Shown here: positions 46,614 to 56,880 of the stretch, one piece after another | How positions within the stretch are numbered: the first letter of the stretch is position 1 | How the letters are laid out: each line of letters begins with the position of its first letter | Assembly (NCBI GenBank): GCA_018340805.1 | Contig: JACMZG010000008.1 | Coordinates: forward strand, 55,428,155-55,492,154 | Origin: Microvelia longipes | Taxonomy: Eukaryota; Arthropoda; Insecta; Hemiptera; Veliidae | Direction of reading: 5' to 3' | DNA: 64,000 nucleotides | Position numbers and translations under genes: made by a program | The notes under the pieces: model-generated | Seen by the model: only the letters and a program-made list of their open reading frames with translations | What the model was told of the DNA's origin: nothing | Database searches by the model: none

Positions 46614-46966
46614 CAACATGCAGAATATGTTTTCTCAGAACAGTGTATTATGCTGAATATGTGTTCTCAAACAGTGTATTATGCTGAATATGTGTTCTCA
46701 AAACAGTGTATTATGCTGAATATGTGTTGTCAAAACAGTGTATTATGCGTATTATGTGTTCTCAAAAAAGTGTATTTTGCTGAATATGTGTTCTCAAAAA
46801 TTGTATGTTGCTGAATATGTGTTCTCAAACAGTGTATTATGCTTAATATGTGTTCTCAAAGAGTGTATTATGCTTAATATGTGTTCTCAAAAATGTGTAT
46901 TATGCTTAATATGTGTTTTCAAAACAGTGTATTATGCTGAATATGTGTTCTCAAAACATTGTATTA
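46614..46966 (+). repeat. 32-33-bp minisatellite, ~11 units
   Basis: The unit is approximately GTGTATTATGCTGAATATG followed by TGTTCTCAAAACA, with small length changes (31-34 bp). Eleven head-to-tail copies can be counted. Two overlapping open frames arise from it (MLNMCSQ-type repeats), but the unit length drifts and they shift frame, so I treat them as incidental. Confidence 0.9.
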
Positions 46967-47511
46967 CACATAAGCCAAGTTATTGCCACCACATAATCAT
47001 TTTTCATCTTCTATTATTTCTATGAAATCGAGTATGTATAATAATAAGAATAAATAGGTTTTATTTAGAAAAATACAAATTAAATTACAAAGTATTAACG
47101 AATAAATTTGCATAGAACTTTTTTTATTTATTTTACAGTTATTGCCTACTTCTGTGGTACTCACTATACCATTAGGAGGGGGTTATTTATTAGTTATTAA
47201 GAAAGGAATTGGATTAGTTTTTTTAATCGTAGGGTTTTGGCCAAAAGAGATTAAAAGAAAGAATACCACACTGCTAAGAAAGATTATTGCTGGTGATTTA
47301 TTTACTGGACCCTGGCACCCTCTGCTTTATATTAGATAATATAGTAATTAATATTAGCTTATTTAAATTTTTACTAGCCTTCTAGTGCCAAGGTCTAGCC
47401 TATGATTTATTAGTAGTGAAACAAATGATATATATTTCTTATTTAAATAGGATAGTTAAGCTAGAAAAAAACTAAAAAGGTTCTTTTCAAAAATAATGAC
47501 AGCCTTTAAGT
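46967..47511. other. AT-rich DNA, no gene supported
   Basis: A 65-residue plus-strand frame at 47142-47339 has a hydrophobic start (PLGGGYLLVIKKGIGLVFLI) but no recognisable family. No splice or promoter context supports it. Confidence 0.35.
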
Positions 47512-47632
47512 GTTATAATCTTAGAATAATACTATATATAGAAGGAGCACAGGACCGTAAACACAATGTAATTCCACTGATAACACGAAAGGCGGTTGAC
47601 TGGTGCAACTAAGTAATGCTGCCAACCTGACA
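47512..47632 (+). repeat. Truncated LINE 3' end, plus-strand copy
   Basis: This is a near-copy, in opposite orientation, of the end of the LINE fragment at 47972-48068: TTAGAATAATACTATATATA, GAAGGAGCAC, ACTGATAACACGAAAGGCGG and TTGACTGGTGCAACTAAGTA. It differs by a 20-bp insertion (GGACCGTAAACACAATGTA) after GAAGGAGCACA. Only the last about 120 bp of the element is present. Confidence 0.75.
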
Positions 47633-47992
47633 ACAAAACATTATTTTAAATATTTGTCATAAATATCTATTAATGAAGAAAGATTGTAAAGAACAAATAT
47701 AATAACTTAAAACACCTGCTGAATATTTAATAAAACTGGTCTTAGATGGCAAAAGGGTGTCGGAATACAAGAATCTACATTTAGTTGACGAGGACTACTT
47801 ATTATATAAAATTTTAATAAATACGTTAAACTACAATCAAAAATGCTTTAAATATTGTAATGCACCGATATTTATATGAATATTTTATGAATAATCAATC
47901 ATTAATTAATAATAGAACATAATAATTCAGCAACCGGAAGTATTGCCAACTTTTTTTTAGAAAATTGTATATTGTTAGGGTGGCAGCATTAC

Positions 47993-48400
47993 TTAGTTGC
48001 ACCAGTCAACCGGCTTTCGTGTTATCAGTAGTGCTCCTTCTATATAAAGTATTATTCTAAGGTTATAATTATTTATAAGATATGATCTGTACTTCAGAGC
48101 ACTTCTCACATACTTCAGCAAACCTTCCCACTCCCCTTCATTAAATAGTTTTATATAATCAGTCATGCTTAATTCTTTTTTTCCAATAGTTGCAAGTCTA
48201 AATTCATTTAAGACAGGGCAGACTGCCACTAAGTGGTAATTATCTTCTCTATTCTTCAGGTTACACATACTACATTCAAATTACTTTTGGTTTCTACCAT
48301 GCCTAAAGTTCAGTGAGAACAACTCCCCCTTGTTTTAAATATTAGACTACCTGTGTATCTGTCTGTAGACTAAATATAATTTTCCTGGAGTTAAAAATTG
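47993..48400 (-). pseudogene. LINE ORF2 C-terminus with CCHC motif, broken upstream
   Basis: The minus-strand frame reads a CxxC-H-C finger (CSMCNLKNREDNYHLVAVC), then PVLNEFRLATIGKKEL, a helical KLFNEGEWEGLLKYVRSALK segment and YRSYLINNYN, ending DWCN-stop at 47993. This arrangement is typical of the extreme C-terminus of insect non-LTR retrotransposon reverse-transcriptase proteins. Upstream of the finger the frame is interrupted by stops (after GRNQK, and further up near 48350). The fragment is therefore 5'-truncated and decayed. The element's 3' end continues to about 47972, where it faces the short plus-strand copy across about 340 bp of AT-rich DNA. Confidence 0.75.
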
Positions 48401-49373
48401 ATAATAAATATGAAATTGAGCTTCTCCCACTCGGTTTCAATCCTTAATAAAGGCAAGTTTTTTTTTTTAATTCTATGATACTAAAAAAATATTATTTAGA
48501 GTATCTAGACTTAGACAGTTATTATAATTAATGGCTCCAGGTCGTTGTTTTTTATGATTTCTTTGGCTATATGGTTAGTCAATCTTGAATCACTGTGTGT
48601 TAGTATCTTCAACAGATATTTTGCTTGTAATTTAAGTAAATGTATTGCCATGGCTATGAAATGGAGTATGTATGACATTAATTTAAATCTCTTTTGTAAT
48701 GACGATGATGACTTGTTTTCCAAATCAGACTAAAATTCTGTCAAGAGATTAACAGGTTTATATCATAACGTTATATCTTACATAACGATTATATCTTGTC
48801 TGCTGTCAAGGAAACAAGAGACATATTTATATGCATGAAAAATATAGTAACCTAACCACCTTTAAATAGAGTCTCTTTAGTATCCTAACGATAAACTACA
48901 TTACTTAACTACTGAAAAGATGATAGGTATTACTTGACATTTTGGCATAGCCACTCAAAATATAAATTATTGCTAAGCACTTATATTTTTAGCACATATT
49001 TTTGGATTTTAAAAAGTAATGTACTTAATTTGATTGACAGACCTAATGTTGTTTAGTATCAAATAAATGCTCAAGCAGATCTGATGCAGACATATTTTTA
49101 TACTTTTTTTCTTGATGTTAAAATTGGAATTAGGTGCTTAGATATGCTTTGTCCGATTCCTCAATATTCATATACACTCTATATGAAAGGATATGAAGGA
49201 AAATAAACAATTCATTTAGTGCCTTAAGAGCAACAATTCAAGCGCCTCATGAGTTGTCTTTTAAGATTATTTGGAGTAAAACTACTATTATTATATTGAG
49301 TCCTTCTGCATTAGATGAGTTTATACAAATTCATTCTAATTAATTAGACGTTTCTTCATTAAATAATCTTTAA
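48401..49373. other. AT-rich DNA, no feature seen
   Basis: The short frames on both strands around 48510-48730 overlap each other and have no recognisable domain. Confidence 0.4.
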
Positions 49374-49580
49374 GGATCATTGTGTGTTGACAAAGTTAAG
49401 ATCATTGTGTTGACAAAATTAAGATCATTGTGTGTTGACAAAGTTAAGATCATTGTGTTGACAAAGTTAAGATCATTGTGTGTTGACAAATTAAGATTGT
49501 TGTGTTGACATTGTGTTTGAAAAATTAGATCATTGTGTGTTGACAAATTTTGGATTGTTATGTGCTGAAAATTTTTGATC
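49374..49580 (+). repeat. 22-25-bp minisatellite, ~8 units
   Basis: The unit alternates between GATCATTGTGTGTTGACAAA with GTTAA and the shorter GATCATTGTGTTGACAAA form, decaying towards 49580. A minus-strand open frame through it is incidental. Confidence 0.9.
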
Positions 49581-49604
49581 AAGAAGCTTCTTAAAGCTAT
49601 AAAA

Positions 49605-49828
49605 TAAAAAATCGGGTACTGGGTACATCGGAGCTTTCACTCATCACATCGAATTTGCTATGCTCATCCTCTTATTTATTATTTAATGTTATGCACTTGT
49701 ACCGAATTTCAACTCAAATAGATTATTTTGATTTTTTCAAAAATGTACTCAAGTCATTTGATAAAAATTGATCTAATGCTGATAATGAGATGAAACTTGA
49801 CACATATGTTAGTTAACATATGTGTCTT
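49605..49828 (-). repeat. 5S-like dispersed repeat, copy L, first part
   Basis: AATCGGGTACTGGGTACATC, CATCGAATTTGCTATGCTC and GATCTAATGCTGATAATGAG are the reverse complement of the family. The 5S-like core is deleted. It runs into a palindrome (ACACATATGTTAGTTAACAT) and then the inverted repeat at 49829. Confidence 0.75.
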
Positions 49829-50113
49829 ATTTTTATAATATTTTTAAACTACTTTTAGTTTTTTCTTCTCGGAGAGTACTTATTTATTTATTTTGATGCT
49901 ACTGGAGTGCCATGGCTTTTAATATTTCAAAGCCGAGAAATAATGACTCAGCAAAAATATAGAGTAATCATAATAATGTTGTAATCAATAAGAGATTTAG
50001 CTCGCATGGCTACATGTAGTCCAGATGCACTCCAGTAGCATCAAAATAAATAAATAAATACTCTCCGAGAAGAAAAAACTAAAAGTAGTTAAAAAATATT
50101 ATAAAAATAAGAT
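49829..50113. repeat. Inverted repeat with ~85-bp arms
   Basis: Left arm 49829-49912 (TTATTTTTATAATATTTTTA through TTTTGATGCTACTGGAGTGC) pairs with right arm about 50018-50104 (GCACTCCAGTAGCATCAAAA onward). There is a single extra AAAT unit and a few mismatches. The spacer of about 107 bp ends with AATAAGAGATTTAGCTCGCA, a piece of the 5S-like repeat in the opposite orientation to copy L. Confidence 0.8.
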
Positions 50114-50922
50114 TTTAGCCAATTAATTAACAATATGATTTTTTAATTGATAGAAAAAAGGCCCAAAGAAAACATTTTTAGTGTTAAAATAATTTATATT
50201 GAAATAAAATAAATGGTTAAAAATATACTATCAAGTATATATACATTTATGTGTTGCAACAATGCAACCTCAGTAACCAATGGCTTAAGAACATAAAAAC
50301 AGTAAAGCTGCCTTCAGTCTAGACTCTAGACGGATTTATTTAAATAATAAAACACTCTAAAAAGGATAAAAGTCGTCAGAGGCTGTAGTACAACAAAAAT
50401 TATTGCCTAGACTCTTTTTATCTAATTATTTTGTTGCGCAGTCCAGTACTCACATCTTTCATAACACAAACAATTTTATAGGGACCTCTATTTCAAATTA
50501 TTAAAGCTTTTGAGGAGGAATAGGTCCAAAATAATAAACAGTTACATGGTTGCTAACAAATAGATGTTTTTGTAGCAGCCATGTAACTGTTATTTGTTAT
50601 TATGTATTATATTAAGCCTTGAAAAAGATGAAATTATATTGAAAGCTCGGAAAAATTAGTTTTATTTATTATTTTGGATCTAATACTCCTCAAAAGTAAT
50701 TGCTGTATTTTTTTAAACGGAATGCCCAGATCCATTGCTTTGTTTGAAGACATAAGATTGTTGTCATAATATTTTGGTTTAATTATCAAGAATATTACTT
50801 ATAAAATTAAAACCCGGTCAATATAATATTATACAGATTATATTATACAATATCATCAGTTTTTATTTGTTTATATTCATTAGTTCAATTAAGAATTAAT
50901 TTTTAATCTGTCCCTATTGGTA
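50114..50922. other. AT-rich DNA containing a nested inverted repeat
   Basis: At about 50505-50705, AAGCTTTTGAGGAGGAATAG with CCAAAATAATAAACAGTTAC is mirrored by CCATGTAACTGTTATTTGTT and ATTTTGGATCTAATACTCCT. The outer and inner arms are separated by a short insert, so it may be a foldback element. There is no gene. Confidence 0.5.
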
Positions 50923-51632
50923 AAAATCGGGTTCTACTCCTCATCACATCGGATTCGCTACGCTCATCCACCCTACTTCGGACCCGCTTTGCTCGTAGCC
51001 AGATAGTAATATCAGTTGTCTTATTCCCAGCAGTTATCCATCCAGGCATTGATCTTGCTCAATGCAGCTTTTACGATCCAACGAAAACTTTTAAATCATA
51101 GATAAACTTGACGTATTATTACTGTACTAATTGCGTACCAAATTTCAACTTAATTGGATTTTTTCGGTTATTTACAATTTTTCAAAAAAAAACTCATACA
51201 AGTGATTTGATAAAAATTGAAGGAATGCTGATAATGAAATGAAACTTGCTACATATATTTGTCTTATTTGTGACTACATACGTGCCAAATTAGATCAAAA
51301 CATTTTTCCTGTTTAATGAATTTTCGAAATTTAGTTGGTAAACAAACGCTGGGAGCTACGATGTTAATGACGTCATAAAAATATTTACCGGATTGTTCAT
51401 TTATACCTACAGGTTGATTTTTTTACTAAGATTCAACTTTCTAGCATTAATACGCTGGGAGCTACGATGATAACAGACACACACACATACAGAGAGACAA
51501 CTTTGTGAAACCATTTAGGAGGGCTTAAAAACCCCTGGAAGGCTATTCCCGATGACATCTTAGATTTAGATTTTTCGCGAACTTAATACTTTTGCTATAT
51601 ACCTACAGTATAAAAAAGGAAAAGTAAAAATG
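50923..51632 (-). repeat. 5S-like dispersed repeat, copy M (full length)
   Basis: This is the full-length reverse complement: AATCGGGTTCTACTCCTCAT, GGATTCGCTACGCTCATCCA, a 5S-like core at 51021-51082 (TTCCCAGCAGTTATCCATCC, AGGCATTGATCTTGCTCAAT, GCAGCTTTTACGATCC), GGGAGCTACGATGATAACAG and AACTTTGTGAAACCATTTAG. It ends near TATACCTACAGTATAAAAAA. Confidence 0.85.
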
Positions 51633-52589
51633 CAGAATAAGCTGTGTATTTGATCTTTTACTATATATCTGTTAAGTTTAACTTCTGTAATAAACGTATG
51701 TTGAGTTAATTAAGCTTAGTCTTGGATTACTAGGATAGATAAACAAGCTTATTTGTGTTGTGCGCGAAGTCTGGATCTCACTTAGTTAAGTTTGTTTAAG
51801 TTAGTAAGTTATACAGGCTTTAATACAGATGTATATTCTAGAAAGTTCTTTCTTAATTGAAGAATAATAGATTTTATAAATTGTTTCTATTTAAAGTTAA
51901 CAAATGTGTTTTTGTTTAATTTTATTTCAATGCAGTTTAAATAAAGTTTTAACTATATTTAGTAGCTTTTTCTCTGTGGTTATTTTCGTTAGAATTGTAT
52001 ATTTTTTATAAGGATTGGTGTAGTATAGAAAAAGGAAATAGAAACAAGTGCTAGGATAGAAGTTAAAGAGGTGGAAAAAGTTGTTCTATATCTGCTGGGT
52101 TTAAAATTCTAAACCCTGCCTTACTTGGATTCCAAGTCTTTAGCTTTAGTTAGTCTTAGAGAGGCGTTTTTATCTATAGAGGGCTTTGGAGGAAAAGTTA
52201 ATCTGATTAAGTTAACTGTGTTAATTTGCTTCAACACTTATTGTTTGTGCTTATTACACCCACTGCTTCTATTTAACTTCCTTCACACTCACATGGTGTG
52301 TGTCTGTATCGTTTGATGTGTTGTGTAAACTATTTTTTCTTGTTTTATCAATTTGTTTTCATTTTTACTTCTCCTCGCCGATTATCGTTGGCATATAGGA
52401 AAAGTATTGTTTTCACCCTTAAAATAATGTTTAAGATACTTCATAGATTTGTGTTCAACATTACAAGAAACTTAGTTTTTGGTTAACAAAACATGTATAA
52501 TTAATACCAAATAACAGCTAAGGGGAAATCACTGGAATAAAGCGAAATTGTTATGTATGTACCCACACACACACACACACCCACACCCA
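51633..52589. other. AT-rich DNA with a tiny repeat fragment
   Basis: At 52358-52415 the start of the 5S-like family is recognisable (TTTTTACTTCTCCTCGCCG, GGCATATAGGAAAAGTATTG), followed at once by unrelated sequence. No gene is seen. Confidence 0.45.
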
Positions 52590-52590
52590 C

Positions 52591-52673
<83 letters not shown>
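52590..52673. repeat. (TA)n microsatellite beside (CA)n
   Basis: About 84 bp of TA preceded by an ACACAC/CCACACCC stretch at 52560-52590. Confidence 0.95.
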
Positions 52674-52675
<2 letters not shown>

Positions 52676-53469
52676 CACCTCAAAGCTAGGGTTTCTAGCT
52701 ACGAATATTGGTACCGGCGATATTTTTCGTTATATTTACTACGTATAATAGTTAATGTCCAAAATGATTGTGTGACAGAGGATACTTTTAAATACATGCT
52801 TCCTTGCTGAACAATTCATTTGTTGGTTTAGTGAGCAGCAGTGCTACTTGTAACTCATAGTTTTTAGATTTTTCAAATGAAATGTTCTAAAACATATTAA
52901 AAATTAATGCGAGACTGCATTTCTCGCACTTAATTGTAGAAGTATGACTATGGTTTAGTAACCGGTGGGATAAATCGCGCGTTTTCTGTGAAAAATCCGG
53001 AAAACATTGAGTACCAAGTAGTAATCTTTCTGCTCAGGTGCAAGGAAGAAATAGATTGTTCAGCAAGAATTTATGAGTTTTAAAGATAATTCCCCCGACT
53101 TGCCGACCTCTGTCATTGAATGTTTATTTTTTAATTTCAAACCCTACTTTGTAATCTTGCTTTACTTTACCAAGAGATAAGAAAAGAAGCTAATTTAATG
53201 TACTTTGTGTTCTGGAATGTAGAAACAACCAGATAAGATAATATCGTTGGTAGTTTGGAAAGTGAGAAAATAGAATCAGGTGAAGACAGGAGGAGCAAAT
53301 GATACGAGTTGAAAATGTGTTTCGTGCTGAATGCCAAACAGGAGACTTGACATCTCCGCCTACACGTGCCCTTGCTTTATCCTACTAATCATTATCCATT
53401 ACCTAACAAATTTAGTTTATACTAATAAAATAATTAAGTATGTATAATTGTAGATACGTATTTAATTTT
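52674..53469. other. AT-rich DNA, no feature seen
   Basis: No exon, RNA gene or repeat boundary recognised. Confidence 0.4.
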
Positions 53470-53660
53470 TTTTTCACCTTCTATCGTTTTTAGCGAATTT
53501 TCAAAGAAAAATCCTAATGAGTTGGTGTTTATGTTCACCCTAAGGATTGATATTATTTTTAAGACCTTTTCAGTTGTTTTGTGAATTTTCATCATAAAAA
53601 TGACGCTTATGAGGATGACGAATGACGGAAGATGAGAGGGGGATCGATTCATATTGGTTT
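53470..53660. repeat. Dispersed repeat shared with 59878-59965
   Basis: The segment AAAATGACGCTTATGAGGAT, then GACGAATGACGGAAGATGAG and AGGGGGA, is found again near 59911-59960 with small changes. Both are preceded by a TTTAGCGAA-type motif. The element boundaries are unknown. Confidence 0.6.
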
Positions 53661-53754
53661 CCTAATACTTAAAATATATGTCCGATAAAATTTAATATTA
53701 CAAGATCTACTTTTTGCTGCCTAGTATAAGCATACTAGGCATAATGTACTATTA

Positions 53755-55310
53755 GATGTTTATAACTCAGAATCTAATTCATGGATCTTACTTGTGGTTC
53801 AGCATAAACACATTTTATGACTCATCAAGATCCGTCCTTACATATCAATCATCGGGATCCGTTTGAAAATAGTATTGGTTTAGTGCAACACAAAATATTG
53901 ATTGCTTGCAGATTGTTGTATAATCGACAATTCTTGACTAAACTGTACACGTGGACGAATCATAGGTCATACGAACATTTTTTATGTCTCCTCAAAATTC
54001 GTTCACAAATAGTAATAGAGGATTACCTTCAAATGTACTAGAAAAAAATACCGAATACACACCCTTCAGTCTTGAAGTGAGAAGATTATGAAAAAGGTAT
54101 CGTATCACGAACACACAGCAGTACATGAAATGAATTTAACGAACACGCTCCAAAGATCAAACGAATAAAATAAGACGCCACAATAGCACAGTTCCTCTGA
54201 CAGAACATGAAAGTATCCATTTATATAAAAAGGGTATAAGAGAAATTGCAATAAAATAAATTAGTAATACAAATGAAATAAATAAACCTATAATATTTAA
54301 AATAAAAGTATAAATAAATAAAGTGAATTAAAATATGCAAATAAAGTAAAATAAAGTTATAAGTAAAATAAATTGCGGCGCAGTCTCATTAAACACTAGG
54401 ATACACAACGCGTAATGTTTTGGGTTTAAATGGGGAAATAAGTAGATAAAAATAGAAACAGTTTAATATTATTAAATAAAAACATATGCTAATACTAAAC
54501 AACTATAGTAATTGATTTTATGTTCTATTTAAGAAGTGCCTCCAACAGGGTTAGCTGGTGGGCTCACCCGATTAATAGACTCCGGGTGGATGGAGTGACT
54601 ACAGCTAAGGACCAAGCTGTCGAAGTGGTTAATCCGGGAAAAAAACAATAGGGTATTTGTGTGAAAAAGAATGCTCATAGTATGGTTCTTGACTAAACGT
54701 TAAACTTCGACTACTCATGGGCCAGAATAATCATATTTTATTACTCATAGAAATCCGTTCTCAAATACCAATAGGGGGTTAGTGTAGGGATATAAAATTT
54801 GAGTACTTATTGCTCGGAGTTTAATCGATAGATCTTGACTAAACTTTTAATTTAAAATGGTTATAGGTTTGAGTTGTCACATTTTAAGTCTCATCTGGAG
54901 CAGCTATGAAAAAATAGGGGTTTAGTGTACCTTAAACTCTTGAGAGCTTACTGCTCGGAATCTAATTCACGGACTTTGACTAAACTTTACCCTTAGACGA
55001 CTCATGGGCCAGAATAACCATATATTATTACTCATAGAAATCCGTTCTCAAATACCTATAGGGGGTTAGTGTAGGGAAATAAAAGTAGAGTACTTATTGC
55101 TCGGCATTTAATCGATAGATCATGACTAAACTTTAAACTAAGAATGCTCATAGGTCAGAATGAACACGTTTTACGTATGATCGGGATCTGTTAAAAAAGA
55201 GGGGTAAGTGTAAAAATATGTTCGTTGCTAACAGATTGAATCTAATCGATGGATATTGACTTAACTTTTTATTTATACAACTCATTGATTACAAATGAAC
55301 TCCTTTTATG
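53755..55310 (+). repeat. Degenerate tandem repeat of ~145 bp, two blocks
   Basis: Motifs of the type GCTCGGAATCTAATTCACGG then TTGACTAAACTTTA recur at 54813, 54953 and 55100 (spacing 140-147 bp). Related copies occur at 53764, 54680 and 55230. Between them AAATCCGTTCTCAAATACC recurs at 54751 and 55028. The block is interrupted at about 54045-54640 by an A-rich segment and a GC-richer piece (GGGTTAGCTGGTGGGCTCAC). The short open frame at 53817 is part of the repeat. Confidence 0.6.
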
Positions 55311-56411
55311 TCCCAAATAATGTAAATAATAATCATATAACTCAAATTATTCTATCTTAAGTTTTACCCCGCTTTTGTGTGATTGTTTTTTGTAAAATTT
55401 CACTTTTCGAAGTTATACAAACTACTTTTAGTATTTGCTTAAAGTGGTTGCCAGCCACTTCATTTGCGATTATTTAAAAGAAAATTCGCTAGTTCCCCAT
55501 TGTAGTCCATATTTTTGTGATTGATTGAAAAATTTCTTTCTTTTGATGTTTGAAATACACTTCTGAATTTATAATACCATTTCCTTTATCCGATGCTATA
55601 GGTGTTTTCCTTTAAAAAAGTTCCAAGACCGTGAATTTCTACTTAAAGAATTGTGTGATTGACAGACTGATTAGATTACAACCGATATTCCATTCGTATC
55701 ACGTATTTATTCTTAAAACTTATTCTTCTTATTTAGACTTAGTATGAGGTTTCTTGTTTCCTGTTTTGTTATCATTTATTTATACGCACTTATTACGTTT
55801 TTTTTAGAAAATATGATTTATTGCATATTAGTTTCCCTATACCTCCCTTTTAAGGTAAATGTCCATAAATCCCAGGGAAATATGTTGACCGCCCTCTGAA
55901 AGATATTTTAGGTCCGGTTATGTTCTGAATAAATCTGACGTTTCCTGACAATAAATAAGTTTTCTTATGAACTTGTCTATTTGCTGTATACTCTGCATGT
56001 ATTTTATCTCGCTTCATAATTTTTAAGAAATAGATTTATGCACAATTCTGCTTAACACTATTTCGTATTTGTAAATTATCTTGCGTCAAAGCAATTATTA
56101 TTTGAGTATGAAACTATAACTAGTTGTCCTTAATACTATGTGTATACATAGTACATAACATATATACTACAAGTATATATACCTCTAACCAACCCTTTAA
56201 AAAACCTCCTCCTTCTTCATGACCCAAACCTCGTAAGCTCATTTTTTTGGAAATTCGGTATAATCATAAGCATAATTATAGTATGCATGTGGAAAATTAA
56301 TAATTACAATAGGGTTTAAGTTTGCAATCAATTTTAATAAACATCTTTTTAATTATTTATGAAGGAGCTCTATTTTCTTTTCTGTGGATTTTCAAAAAGC
56401 AATACCAAAAC
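55311..56411. other. AT-rich DNA, no feature seen
   Basis: No exon or repeat boundary recognised. Confidence 0.4.
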
Positions 56412-56880
56412 AAAAACTGGGTACGAGATCCCTCTGAACTTTTCCTTATCACATAGCTTCGCTCATCCTCCCTACTTTGGACTATCTTCGCTCGTCCTCA
56501 GATAATAAATACACACGGTTACCCATCAAGGCACTGTCCACTCAGGATGCTGCTTAACTTTTATGATCCAACATAAATCATAAATATACTTTTATTGAAA
56601 CAAAACTTAGTGTACTTATGTATTACTTAAAGGTATACACTTGTACCCCATTTCAACTCAAGTGGATTATTTTCTATTTTTTATAAACTTACACAAGTCA
56701 TTTGATATCAATTGAACTAATGCTGATAATGGAATGAAACTTCGCGCATTTGTAAGTCTTATACATAGCCACATGCGTGTCAAATTTTATATGGATCACA
56801 ACATGTTTCCCGTTTTACGATTTTTCGAAATTATTGCTGAGTCATTATATGAGAAAAAGTAAAAATATCATAGTAAACAT
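56412..56880 (-). repeat. 5S-like dispersed repeat, copy N
   Basis: This is the reverse complement of the family's rear half: CACATAGCTTCGCTCATCCT, CTTCGCTCGTCCTCAGATAA, a 5S-like core at 56513-56573 (GGTTACCCATCAAGGCACTG, AGGATGCTGCTTAACTTTTA), TGAACTAATGCTGATAATGG and TACGATTTTTCGAAATTATT. The front part of the element is absent. Confidence 0.8.

Noticed and set aside
46605..47025. Two overlapping frames with repeated MLNMCSQ-type peptides
   Set aside because: They follow from the 32-33-bp minisatellite. Length drift changes the frame, and no start or splice context supports a protein.
47142..47339. 65-residue plus-strand frame starting with a glycine-rich hydrophobic segment
   Set aside because: No family recognised and no supporting promoter or splice context; the length is within chance expectation.
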